A DNA stretch of 64,000 nucleotides from Tetramitus jugosus. Taxonomy: Eukaryota > Heterolobosea > Eutetramitea > Acrasida > Vahlkampfiidae. Of the stretch, positions 29,700-39,084 are shown piece by piece (position 1 is the stretch's first letter; every line of letters starts with the position of its first letter). The stretch is from NCBI GenBank assembly GCA_937625935.1, contig OW569374.1, positions 1 through 64,000 on the forward strand, in the 5' to 3' direction. The notes under the pieces were generated by a model. It searched no databases, was not told the origin of the DNA, and worked only from the letters and a program-made list of their open reading frames with translations. The position numbers and the translations under genes are program-made.

Positions 29700-32435
29700 T
29701 CAAATAAATGATTCTCTTCCACCCCATTCCACAGCTAAGAGGCAATCGTTCATAGTTGGATCAATTCTTTGGATAGTAGGCAGCTCTTTTTTCACTCTGT
29801 CTTCTGACCAATCGAACAATGAGCTACGCCCTTCCTTGAACAACATCATGACACGAATGTATTGATTTGGTGTTGGTTCAATCAAGCACTCAACACTGGA
29901 GCAGAATTCAGTTGGTTGATTGTGATGTATGTGCTGATCAGTCTCGAATTTGATGAGACAATTCTCTCTCTGATTCAACTGGGTCAACCAATACACAATG
30001 AAGTCATTTGACTCTCGTTCAGACATTCCCAACTGTTCCAAACATTGTTCCAAGAATGTAATATAGTCTGATTTACTGACTGAGAACACGCCCTTACTGT
30101 ATTCCCACGACTCTCTTCTGATGTCCTCTGAGAATTGATGATGAATAACAGTCTCCCAAAATATGTACTGCAGTTTTCTATTGTTTGTTGCGTCGATTAA
30201 AGTTCCGTCATTTGCAGTGAGTACTTGCCAACTCTTCTCTACAGGACAATGGTAGTGAGGATACACTGCATCGACAGCCTCTTTTTCATTGTCTTTTAGT
30301 GAGATTGAAATCCTGTCACAACTTCCCGTTTTGTAGAGATACAGGATAGGCTTCATTGCCTTTGCTTTATAAACCCTATTGGACAATATGCGGTATATAC
30401 CCATTCGGAAAGCCGAGAAGAACATACGGTCAATTATTTCGGTCGAGTCTTCGATTGGGCCAAGTTCGCAATAATTGATCAGACGAGTGGGTATTGTGGC
30501 ACGCACTGGACTGATATGACGATCACCGACCACCAATGTAAAAAAGTGATCACGATCCGCAAATCTATGGGGTATCATGTCACACAGCTCTATTGCTTGT
30601 TGCAATGTTGTATCTGTGACACAACGAGCTGAGGTAACAAAAAACAAGTGACTTGGTTCGAAGATACTCAATCGATGCTTGACTACTTCAGAGGACAGCA
30701 GAGCATCGAACTTCACTGAGATGAAAACTTCTTTTCCACCTGAATCTTTAAACCTGATGGTATGTGTCGCTTTTGAGAGATACTCTTCGTCAAACAATTC
30801 CTCAATCCCACAATTTCTAACCAAGAATGAATGAATAACTCTCCAAAAGTCCGGATACTCGTCAATAATGAACACACAATTTAGATACAATGATGAGTTA
30901 CAAGTGTTCTCCAAAAAACACTCAGCTTTTTGAAACCTGTACGAAAGCAGATACTGTTCTGTTATTTCATTCAAGTCAAAAGCAGGCATATCTTTAATTT
31001 CTCCAGTCTCTCGCAAGTACACCAACATCTTTTCACATCTTGATGCCAGTTCACTAAGTGACATGTTCTTTGAAATTTTGTGCAACTCGATGATATTGGT
31101 TGCATCGATTCTACGAGCAATTGCCTCTTCGCACAAGGACATTAAATGAATATCATCCATTAACTTGGCTATACCGATCAACTCAACCCCAATCTCTCCA
31201 AGGTCCTCACTGCGCATATATCCATGATACAAATAAAACACATATGACTTTAAAACAGAATAGCTCTGACATAATGGAAGTTTCACTCGCAGCATGTTCG
31301 ACTCGCTCATTCGTGACAAAAACATGTTCCTGAAATATTCACTGCGAGCCATCAATACAGATTTGTGTAAGTTGACCGATGTTTTGGTAGAATCCGTCTC
31401 TTCATCTATATCCAACTCTAACGTCATATCGCCATGAATTTTCCTTTGTGCGTATAAGTTCCACTCAGATTTAGTTGCAGAGTGAACGAATGATCTGAGT
31501 TCTTGCGATGATGTACTGATGTGTGACATTAATGCATCCAATAGAGTCGATCCTAATCTCTGAATCTGAGTAATAATATTCTGAGAGTATCCATGACGAA
31601 CCAATTCATCCAATTGAAGATAGATGAATGATTCAATCATGTGATTGTGCATCTGTAAATGTTGAAAAACAGCAAACATTTCGAGCAAAGTACATATCCA
31701 TGCATCCAATCTACGTTCTTCCTCTTTTGATAGCTCAGTTGAATCAACCAGTGTTGGACGCTGAAGCATTGAAACATCAAAATATGAGCCACTAAAATAG
31801 TCGGAACGAACCTGTCCAGTATACATGATTCGCACAATGGCATCCAACACAAGTTCAGAACATGGAACATCATCATCCATACACAACACAAATTCAGAGA
31901 TGGACTCGTTATTGTCTTTGGTCATCACAACTGATTGAATCCTAGAGGCTGTCTCATTGGAGACATTGGAACGAATGATTGAGAGGTGACACCACAAGCG
32001 ATGCTTTCTCTCTCTTGTCTCATTACCATCATCACAAGATGACCTATATTGAATCATCAATGAGTCCCACTGCTTCAAAACTGCCCCATCTTGTCCCAGC
32101 CCCAGCTCTCGCCAAAATCGATCCATATCCTCAACGAATCGTTGCTTACTCTCACTCTTGTGCTCATCCAACAAAATACCTTGGAGTGCAACTCGTTTCA
32201 AAGCAGACAGCAACCAATGTTGACCTCGATCCACACTTTCACGCATCGTCGTCTGAAGTCTGAGGTAGGATGCCTTGTCATGTGCCAGATGAGGAAACGC
32301 AGCCAATAGTTCAGTGTTGAGACGACGAGTCCTTCTTCTTCGGTTGCGATTCATCATGCATGAGAAGACAACGATTGCTGGCCAGCATGCGGCAAACAGA
32401 CAAATTGCTTGAGCATAACCCACAAGTTGGCGCAT
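29700..32435 (-). CDS. BTB/POZ domain protein
   Basis: A 911-residue protein. Residues about 320-440 hold a clear BTB domain (VNLHKSVLMARSEYFRNMFL), the core in which HK.VL.ARS..F..MF contacts Cullin-3 or mediates dimerisation. A second, more divergent BTB-like segment lies at about 150-225 (CSELVLDAIVRIMYTGQV). BACK-like helices (about 440-500) follow the main BTB. The remaining C-terminal 400 residues are unassigned and have no repeats. The N-terminus (LVGYAQAICLFAACWPAIVV) is hydrophobic; Met27 (MMNRNRRRRTRR) is an alternative start that would make the protein soluble. It is probably a Cullin-3 adaptor, which is inference. It is divergent from the F-box-PP2 gene. Confidence 0.75.
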   Translation of the reverse strand: MRQLVGYAQAICLFAACWPAIVVFSCMMNRNRRRRTRRLNTELLAAFPHLAHDKASYLRLQTTMRESVDRGQHWLLSALKRVALQGILLDEHKSESKQRFVEDMDRFWRELGLGQDGAVLKQWDSLMIQYRSSCDDGNETRERKHRLWCHLSIIRSNVSNETASRIQSVVMTKDNNESISEFVLCMDDDVPCSELVLDAIVRIMYTGQVRSDYFSGSYFDVSMLQRPTLVDSTELSKEEERRLDAWICTLLEMFAVFQHLQMHNHMIESFIYLQLDELVRHGYSQNIITQIQRLGSTLLDALMSHISTSSQELRSFVHSATKSEWNLYAQRKIHGDMTLELDIDEETDSTKTSVNLHKSVLMARSEYFRNMFLSRMSESNMLRVKLPLCQSYSVLKSYVFYLYHGYMRSEDLGEIGVELIGIAKLMDDIHLMSLCEEAIARRIDATNIIELHKISKNMSLSELASRCEKMLVYLRETGEIKDMPAFDLNEITEQYLLSYRFQKAECFLENTCNSSLYLNCVFIIDEYPDFWRVIHSFLVRNCGIEELFDEEYLSKATHTIRFKDSGGKEVFISVKFDALLSSEVVKHRLSIFEPSHLFFVTSARCVTDTTLQQAIELCDMIPHRFADRDHFFTLVVGDRHISPVRATIPTRLINYCELGPIEDSTEIIDRMFFSAFRMGIYRILSNRVYKAKAMKPILYLYKTGSCDRISISLKDNEKEAVDAVYPHYHCPVEKSWQVLTANDGTLIDATNNRKLQYIFWETVIHHQFSEDIRRESWEYSKGVFSVSKSDYITFLEQCLEQLGMSERESNDFIVYWLTQLNQRENCLIKFETDQHIHHNQPTEFCSSVECLIEPTPNQYIRVMMLFKEGRSSLFDWSEDRVKKELPTIQRIDPTMNDCLLAVEWGGRESFI

Positions 32436-32635
32436 GTTCTGTCCGTGTTCGTTTTTCTATTGTTCTCTGTTCTTGTGGGGTGATGGGGAGAATTTTTCTT
32501 CCTTTCATGAGGAGACCACAAAATTGCAAATGAGCAATATTGTAAAGAAGAACGGTTGAGACTCGTCAGGAACTTCCGTTCTTGAATCGGCCGATTTTTC
32601 TGATCCCGGGAGCGGGCGAGAAGGATCACAAACAG

Positions 32636-33310
32636 ATGAACGACAACACATCATTGAACAGTGTACTAGCAATTGATGTTGTTTTACACAACATTCTTCA
32701 GTATACTGATGGACCAGATCTACAAAACGTTATTTGTAGCAATCAGTTCCTTCATGACTTTGTTGTTGACAAGTACTTTTTACGGTCAAGAATGCAGAAC
32801 CAGTTTACCTGTGAAATTCCACTACACTTCATGAACAATGACACGACAACAATTGATGAAATGAGAGAGTGGATGTTTAGGAAGGGTGCGAGTATCCCGG
32901 CTTCAGATTTTTGGGTTGTTCATATGGGTGATGTTCACTGGAAGTGGCATGATGATCAGAATTCAAAATTTGGCCGAGTGGCAAGATTGCTCAATGTGTG
33001 TTGGACCCAGGTTGAAACGAGCAAGAGAGTGAAGCGTGGTGTGTACAAAGTGAAGTGGGGACTCCGTAGATATACCCCTCATTCCAGGATTGAGAATTGG
33101 AAGTTCTTGTCTCAAGTGGAGGAGGGACCGACCACAGAATACTGCTATTCTACAAAATTGCTCAACAAGAATCCAACTGATGAATGGTATGAATTGGATG
33201 TTGGTCAGATTAATCTAGATCAAACATCAGTGGTACACTTGAAGATTCATGACTTTAGTGGAACATGGAAAACCGGTGTGGATATTGGATATGTTAGGCT
33301 TGAGCAGTGA
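32636..33310 (+). CDS. F-box protein with PP2 (phloem-protein-2-like) domain
   Basis: A 224-residue protein. The N-terminus (about 10-50, IDVVLHNILQYTDGPDLQNV, then CSNQFLHDFV) is a degenerate F-box. Residues about 75-224 match the PP2 sugar-binding fold seen in plant FBXs and in animal FBA-type receptors: WWVVHM-like entry, GVYKVKWGLRRYTPHSR, DEWYELDVGQINLD, HLKIHDFSGTWKTGVDIGYV. Such proteins recruit glycosylated substrates to SCF ligases. The start at MNDNTSLN is the first ATG. A 12-bp direct repeat, TTGAGCAGTGAA, spans the stop codon at 33300-33311 and 33314-33325. Domain calls are by pattern. Confidence 0.7.
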   Translation: MNDNTSLNSVLAIDVVLHNILQYTDGPDLQNVICSNQFLHDFVVDKYFLRSRMQNQFTCEIPLHFMNNDTTTIDEMREWMFRKGASIPASDFWVVHMGDVHWKWHDDQNSKFGRVARLLNVCWTQVETSKRVKRGVYKVKWGLRRYTPHSRIENWKFLSQVEEGPTTEYCYSTKLLNKNPTDEWYELDVGQINLDQTSVVHLKIHDFSGTWKTGVDIGYVRLEQ

Positions 33311-33427
33311 AGTTTGAGCAGTGAAATGGATTCAACACACAAAGTTTGTACAACAAAGTAAATATCATGCGAGAAAATAGTGTTCGAAAGTCAAACAATC
33401 ATCTACAAGCATATTTTCAAGAATTTA

Positions 33428-34485
33428 TTACATCGGATTATGTGCATAAACCCCTTTGGGTGGTGTAAATCCTTGCTTATACATTCTGGCATTGCCTTGA
33501 CAGCGAGTACACCACAGAACCCTAGCATCCTCATCTCTTTTCCCTCTCATCATAGCATTCACAGACAGTGCAGTGCGAATCGCCACCGCTTCAGAGAAGT
33601 TCTCAAGTCCGAAAGAACCCCATTCTGGGCCTACATAGAGTAACTCACTAGGGTATCTCTTCATTGCGACTGATTCGTGCTTCACGAGTCTCTTTCCTAT
33701 GCTCGAAACCTGAGCATCTTCATACTCGACAGAACACTGTTCATGTTGTTGGCTATACTCAACATCCTCTTTCGATTCAGCAACAATGTTGCAGTCGTCA
33801 ACATAAGCAATGTTCCAGATGTTTTGGGACATTGCCTGATAACCAATGGCACGTTGAGATGCAAACATTAACATTGTTTGATGCACCAAGACATACGTGG
33901 TGGGAGACAGTGATGAGGACGGGTCTTGAAAGTTGTCCTGCCAGTACCTGTGCCCTATTTCCAGTGACCATATCGTTTACAGTGTCACGATGTTCGGTGG
34001 ATAACCAAAGAACTCGTAGACTGTACTGATTGCGTTGTGGGGGACGGAGTCAAACGCCTTGGTGATATCACTAAGAAGTAGATACAGTTGTCTCTTCCTC
34101 CTATTCGCATCGTCTATGACCCCTGATGATTGAAAGCTTCTATCTGATATCTCTCATACATCTTCCCACCTTGTGTGTCTGTAAACACTTCACAACTCTC
34201 AGCTTGGGAGACTCTTTTGTTGAGCAGTCTCGTGTACACCTTTGACACTGAACTCAGCAGGCAAATAGGTCTGTAGTTATCCAGATTCCTATGATCTCCC
34301 TTTTTGTAGGCAGGTATAATGATGCTCTGCTTCCACTCTACGGGAAATCTGCCCGAGCTCTTTATGCTATTGAAGAAACATGCGAGGATCTCAGACAGTT
34401 CCCTTCTGTAGTTCCTGTTCTTGATGATCGGCGTCATGGGAGTGAAAGCTTCCCTCATCTCCCTATCCGTTTTGTTGAACTTCAA
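33428..34485 (-). pseudogene. LINE reverse transcriptase domain, frameshifted
   Basis: The N-terminal RT blocks FPVEWKQSIIIPAYKKGDHR and NLDNYRPICLLSSVSKVYTR lie in the frame 34485-34114. The catalytic motif A, LSDITKAFDSVPHNAI, is in a second frame at about 34030-34076. Motif C, WNIAYVDDCN, is in a third frame at about 33790-33815. A C-terminal CTRC element follows. The order and spacing are right for LINE RT, but the frame changes make it inactive. Confidence 0.85.
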
Positions 34486-34762
34486 TGATTCGAGGTGAAT
34501 CTAACTCTTCGCAGTAGACGAAGCGAAGAACATTCCAGGACTGATTTGTTCGGAAGTTCTTGATCTCTATCACCAGTCTGTTACTTGTCCTTCTCCTCTC
34601 CATGTGCAACTTCCTTAAGAGCAGATAGGGTTCCATCAAATAGTCGTCGTGGCCTTGCCCGTATTTAAGACATATATGAGCACCCTTGGCATGCTGTCCC
34701 ATCCCATCAGTTAAATCCTTGATCAGCACTTTCCTATGCTTCAAAAGTCATCTGATTCTTCG

Positions 34763-35433
34763 ATTCTCTCTGACGATGGTATTGTCTTTGGTGGTTTTGG
34801 CAGATGGTTGCTGCTGATACCATTCTGGGTGTATGTGTTCTATATCTTTGATCGCCAGTCGATTGCACCACACCGAGTCAAGTCTGGATGATCCTTGATC
34901 CCTGAAGAATGTGTGAAACTTTGCCAAGCCTAGCACTTCCTGTACATCAAGTAAACCAATTGCTTTAGTGGTTCGAACAATTTTGAGTTGGGGTCCAGCC
35001 TGCCGGATGTTCTGTCCTCTAAATTGAGTACCGAATTGTGGTCGCCGACAATGAGTTTCCCCTCTACACTGCATGTACCAAGGATCTGTGTCAGCAACTC
35101 ATAGTGCTCTTCGTCAAAGATTGACGAACGTGTACTTGCTCGCCCCCTTGCTAACATTCACTGCCTGTATCCTGTCACTCGAATGGACCAATCCATAACA
35201 GTCAACTGATGTCACTCGAACTATTGTTGCCAGATACTTACTAGGAGTCTCACTGATCATAGTGTATTTATCCTTGACTACATTATGTTGGCCTTGATGT
35301 TGAACTGTTCGTCTATGTTGTGCGCTTCGTGAATCATTAAGATGTCTAAGTTGTCTGTTTCAAGGAATTTTAGGATATCACGGAACTTCCCCTTGATTCC
35401 GTTGACATTGTACCATACCACTCGGAGACTCAT
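34763..35433 (-). pseudogene. LINE apurinic endonuclease domain, frameshifted
   Basis: The domain starts at ATG 35433 with MSLRVVWYNVNGIKGKFRD, giving the WNVNGI motif and then DNLDILMIHEAH with the metal-binding Glu. After stops and frame changes come VGDHN (about 35035-35050) and GSSRLDSVW (about 34868-34890), the third and fourth APE motifs in order. At least two frameshifts or stops break it. It would have nicked target DNA during retrotransposition. Confidence 0.8.
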
Positions 35434-35704
35434 CATCAGTCATAGTTGTCACTTGAGATTCCATTCTTGGAGTCACTTCAACAACCTTTCTCACACTAGC
35501 CAATCTGGGAGGTGTCTTTCTTGTTTTCTTGATTGTGTATCTTGAGAGCCAATCAGATCTGGCTAGACGTTTACCGTTGTTGTTTTTAGGCGTAAGTGTT
35601 TCCTTTTCAAGTGTACTCTTCCGAACGTTGGTGATGAATCTCTCTGCCTCTGATCCCACTCTCCGTCGCACCAACTCCTTGCTTCTCCCTAGTTGGAGTG
35701 GCAT
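35378..35704 (-). CDS. LINE ORF1-like basic protein, probably a remnant
   Basis: A 108-residue open frame that is strongly basic (RSKELVRRRVGSEAERF; TPKNNNGKRLARSDW) and lacks a recognised fold. Its position directly upstream of, and overlapping by about 56 bases, the endonuclease start is where LINE ORF1 lies. It is short for ORF1 proteins, and an in-frame stop sits just before its ATG, so it may be a C-terminal fragment. Confidence 0.45.
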   Translation of the reverse strand: MPLQLGRSKELVRRRVGSEAERFITNVRKSTLEKETLTPKNNNGKRLARSDWLSRYTIKKTRKTPPRLASVRKVVEVTPRMESQVTTMTDDESPSGMVQCQRNQGEVP

Positions 35705-35937
35705 GTTCCGCTAGGGTTTCTACTTTCCTCTTTCGATCATTTCCATGGGCTCTTCTTTCATCTTGTATATTCTCTTTCTGTTGACCATTTGTGTGTCAAT
35801 AGGTCTTTCTTGATACTTGCTGACAAATCCACTCTTTTTATCTATTGGCAATTGCACTGTCTTTTCTCTCTCAGACCCTCATAATCACCTCTTTCTCACA
35901 ACAAAGGCACTGTTGTGCTTCTTGATCTAGCCATAAT

Positions 35938-36010
35938 TCCTCCATGGCTCAGTTGGTAGAGCGTCAGGCTGTTAACCTGCAGGTCGTTGGTTCGAGCCCA
36001 ACTGGAGGAG
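35938..36010 (+). tRNA. tRNA-Asn (anticodon GTT)
   Basis: It folds as a standard cloverleaf. The acceptor stem is TCCTCCA with TGGAGGA (7 bp) and discriminator G at 36010. The D stem is GCTC/GAGC, the T arm GTTGG-TTCGAGC-CCAAC. The anticodon loop is CTGTTAA, reading GTT for asparagine. The outermost anticodon-stem pair is a T:C mismatch. There is no intron and CCA is not encoded. A T-tract follows (atagtttttgg), as for RNA polymerase III termination. It is intact and the only tRNA seen here; it lies at the border of the LINE relic. Confidence 0.95.
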
Positions 36011-36479
36011 ATAGTTTTTGGTCACTCTTCCTCTTCCTAATAAAACAGACATAAAAAGACTTAGGATGTCTTCAGCTTTTGCCATGTTTCATTATGTATT
36101 CATCACTGTGTTTGATGAAAAAGTCACCAACAAAATTTCGAGTGTTATCATCCACAGTTGAGATTGTTACCAATAGCGGTTGAAGTTGATTTTTTTAATG
36201 ATTGGTTACAGTCTTGGAGAGTACAATGCTTCCTTATCCTTGTGTCGAGATCAAAACGATTATATATATTATTGTAAAAAGGATATTCGAATTGATTATT
36301 GTCAATACAGATATCATGATTGATTCGATAGTTCTAAAAGCTTTTAGAATGTTTCTACACAGTTCTTGACGTGGTTTCTTTGTTTAAAGGTCGTCTTTGT
36401 GTGAGTGTCTTGTAAGTTGTATTGTCTCCTTGTCGTGTTTGGTATGGAAGTGTTCGTGATATTTTAATTGTTTTCATGC
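36011..36479. other. Intergenic within relic island, no gene seen
   Basis: AT-rich sequence with no coding frame and no repeat recognised, lying between the tRNA gene and the deleted transposon-derived copy. Confidence 0.55.
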
Positions 36480-36507
36480 TGTTAATTTGTTATTCCCCGA
36501 CCAAACC

Positions 36508-36708
36508 ACGAAAAACAACCCAAACACCAAAACAACCAAAACAGCGTCTCTGACGAGATGATTTTTCCAGTTTTGGATCAAAAGAACAAAACGGCAAAAC
36601 AACCATTAAACAATGCCAAGACAGAGCCTTAAAAACAAAAAAGGGACGAGTTCAAAGAATAGGACATGTGTGGTGAGTAGCAAGAATTAGTTCAAGACGC
36701 GCCAGCCA
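36508..36708 (+). pseudogene. Internally deleted copy of the gene at 44246 (zinc-finger/HTH)
   Basis: 36508-36620 matches the leader of the gene at 44246 (shared blocks gacgagatgatttttccag and ccattaaacaatgccaag), including its ATG at 36613. The match then jumps to the gene's later part (gagccttaaaaa, aggacatgtgtgg, ttcaagac). About 341 bases, 44254-44594 in the source, are missing, with a 5-bp CCAAG present at both source breakpoints. What remains encodes about 25 codons and is not functional. Confidence 0.8.
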
Positions 36709-37128
36709 TTGCTTGTACTTCTCCTTCCTTTTTTCGTTCTTCCTTTTGTTCGCCCCTTTTTCCTTCGGCTCTTTCTGGTGTTGCCGCAGTATTGAATTTC
36801 TCTCATTCGATGGAGTTGAACCCTAAGTTTGGTTATCAGATGTTCGTAACTACGAAGTGTAACAAATATCTGTTGAATATGTATATAGACTGTGTCATTC
36901 TTCGTTGTAGCAGTACAATTAAATCCAACATTGGCTGCAATCTGCCATGCACACCATTTGAGGTATGAGTACTTGACAAATTCAAGCCTTTTTCTTGCCT
37001 GTTTCGATTACCTCAAGCGTGTCAAGAAACAGTTGTCTAACGTTGATATCCCTCTTTTCAATCATGATGTACACAAACCATGGATTACGAGTAGTGGTGG
37101 TCTCCTCGATGTCCCCGTCCGGGAATCT
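36709..37128. other. Relic-island spacer, no supported gene
   Basis: Contains an overlapping pair of short opposite-strand frames at about 36892-37176 without recognisable motifs. There is no RNA gene. Confidence 0.5.
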
Positions 37129-37169
37129 TCTAGCCAAAATTAGTTGGTAGAGCGTCAGGCTGTTAACCT
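37129..37169 (+). pseudogene. Truncated tRNA-Asn copy with part of the 5' flank
   Basis: 37142-37169 is an exact 28-base copy of positions 35951-35978 of the intact tRNA, covering the D loop to the anticodon loop. The acceptor 5' half, T arm and 3' end are lost. The 12 bases before it (tctagccaaaat) match the tRNA's upstream flank (tctagccataat) with one mismatch. The piece was therefore duplicated with its flank and then lost about 13 bases between. It cannot form a tRNA. Confidence 0.85.
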
Positions 37170-37523
37170 TTATCAACTTTCCGCTTTCTTCAAAATGATT
37201 GAGAATTTTTCGGACAATCGGTATTTTATGGAAATCACCGAAGGAAGAACGTAAATTTGTTCTTCACCAAAGAACTAAAGTCCTCCACGTTCTTACAAGA
37301 CATAAAATTATACTCTATGCTTCTAGCACAGAGTTCACCACCTTGAAACAATGTCAACATCAGGCATCGCTCAAATGAGGAGGATATCAAAATCGATAGT
37401 TCCACTAATAAAGAACGGTTGAGTTATTGGTTGACGACGAGAGACAGCGGTGTGAGTTCAACTCTTTAACAATATTTACATAATTCTTTTTATGATACCG
37501 ATTCAACCTTTCGGTTCCTCCTG

Positions 37524-38486
37524 TTAATTGGTGGAATGTAATGCCTCAGTTGTATTCGAACCTTTTCCCTCAATCTCTTTTTTTTCCTTCCTTTGTGAAT
37601 TTTGGACATAGATGGTTCGATCACAAAGAACTCCTGATCTAATGTAGACAGAAGAACAAAGGTGCTCTCGGCAGAAATAAATTCGCTTCATAGGGGTGTG
37701 TCCCTGAAACATTTTGAAGGACAAGTACTTTGTAGTCACCAATGTATTGTCAGAGGGAAGGTTCAGTTCATTTTCGAGTATGTTGAGTGCCCCGAATATA
37801 TTTCTTTCAGAACGTCTACGTTTCATGGTATCTTGCTTTGTATTTGAAGTAGTTTAAGTTGTGCGAAATGAAATGTTGAATCTTTGTCTCTCCTTGTTCA
37901 ATTCAGTCAGTTTCGCCCAACCATTGTCGAAGTTTTGTTTTAGGTTGACCAAATGTGGGATGAAAGTTTTCGTGTCCATTGTCAACAACTTAACCGTTCT
38001 CTCATCTAATTTTCTCTAGGATTGTTCTTTATCTTTGTCCCAGGCAAACAATAACCCTTTGTCTTATGCCATATGTTTCACACAATTCTTAACAAAACGA
38101 CAGGTTGTACTCTCTTCATCAAAGTTGTGTTCTTTGTCACTTATTTCATACAGTTTTTCGTTCATCATAAAACCTTTCGCTTCTTCATGGACAATCTCAG
38201 TGCTGTTGGAGAATAGGGGTAATCCAACATGACCAAGTGGAACTTTTTTAAGCAGTGCTTGGAATTCTTTGTGATTTTGTATGATTAGTCGAGTCATTTC
38301 TCTTTTGGTAGTTGACACTACTCTTGGAACGCCTTCTACACTCCTCCAATTGAGTTCCATTAGTATGACAACTGAACGAAGGAAAGTGTATAGTTTGTTC
38401 GTCAAATTGAACAACAACTCCAATCGACATTTATCAATCTCGTTTCTTATCTGTTGATTACACAAATTACCACCAACTTTACTACC
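37524..38486 (-). pseudogene. Multi-stop pseudogene of unknown family
   Basis: One minus-strand frame reads continuously from about 38486 to 37524 with three in-frame stops (TAA about 38064, TAG about 38000, TAA about 37850) and no frameshift. It translates to about 310 codons of protein-like sequence, for example LLFNLTNKLYTFLRSVVILM, KTFIPHLVNLKQNFDNGW and IFGALNILENELNLP. The last segment also opens with an ATG. I do not recognise the family. Point-mutation decay of a gene, or of a mobile-element ORF, fits best; an intron is unlikely because sense codons continue on either side of each stop. Confidence 0.55.
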
Positions 38487-38733
38487 AATGGATCATGTTG
38501 CTGCTGATAAATCAGTTGTTGTTTGGTTTTTGGTGTCGAAGGTACAACGGAGGACGATATCAAGGCCATGCTTGGTATAAAAAGGTCAAGAACGCTCAAG
38601 GAGCACAACACCGCCCAATTGTTGTGATGGAGACTGAAACGGATGCCAAGCTACCTTTGTATCGCGACGTTAATTTCATGTCAGTGGAGATGGAAGCAAA
38701 GTGCCTCCTTCCACGACCACGTGATCCTATCAA
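38487..38733. other. Possible upstream part of the RT relic
   Basis: The plus strand has an open frame (FWCRRYNGGRYQGHAWYKK) that may belong to the retroelement fragment that follows, but I find no RT block in it. Confidence 0.35.
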
Positions 38734-39084
38734 TTGGATATGACTACGGAGCTATGTGACTTCACCAGTAGTGCTACAGATGGGAGTAGAGCATGGAACG
38801 TCGCGTATGTGGATGATTCTAATCTCGTGGGAAGTGATAGAAAGGACATCAAGATGATTGCAAACTATCCGAATGAGGGGTTGATGAAGACATCCCCGAC
38901 CCACTCAGCGGAATTGTATGTCCGAAAACACGAGAAATCCCGGTCTATGGAGTTGTGGCAAGGACTCCTCACGAACCTAAATGGCTTCACTGTCAACAGA
39001 AAGAGCAAGTTGGGACAACAGGGAAAGGGTCATCAAGTGACTCCATGTAATGAGACTAACTGCCTGACTAGTAGCGAGGACTGA
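38734..39084 (+). pseudogene. Second reverse-transcriptase fragment (LINE type)
   Basis: The frame contains RAWNVAYVDDSNLVG, the RT motif C with the catalytic YVDD at 38806-38817, followed by a helical stretch (HSAELYVRKHEKSRSMEL). This resembles WNIAYVDDCNIVAES of the LINE at 33.8 kb but differs at most positions, so it is a different or much older copy, in the opposite orientation. No other RT block or endonuclease is seen. It is a fragment. Confidence 0.65.

Larger units (their letters stand above)
33428..35704 (-). mobile_element. Decayed non-LTR retrotransposon (LINE) with APE endonuclease and RT
   Basis: Reading 5' to 3' on the minus strand there is a small basic ORF1 (35704-35378), an apurinic-type endonuclease (from 35433), a reverse transcriptase (about 34485-33800) and a Cys motif (WCTRCQ) near the end. 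Motifs are clear but are spread over several frames with stops between them, so the element is dead. The 5' side ends about 230 bases before an intact tRNA-Asn gene. No poly-A tail or target duplication was found at the 3' side (about 33.4 kb), so the true ends are uncertain. Confidence 0.85.

Noticed and set aside
37524-38486. Stop-codon reassignment in the multi-stop frame
   Set aside because: Other genes here use TAA, TAG and TGA as true stops, so a changed code is not supported; decay is simpler.
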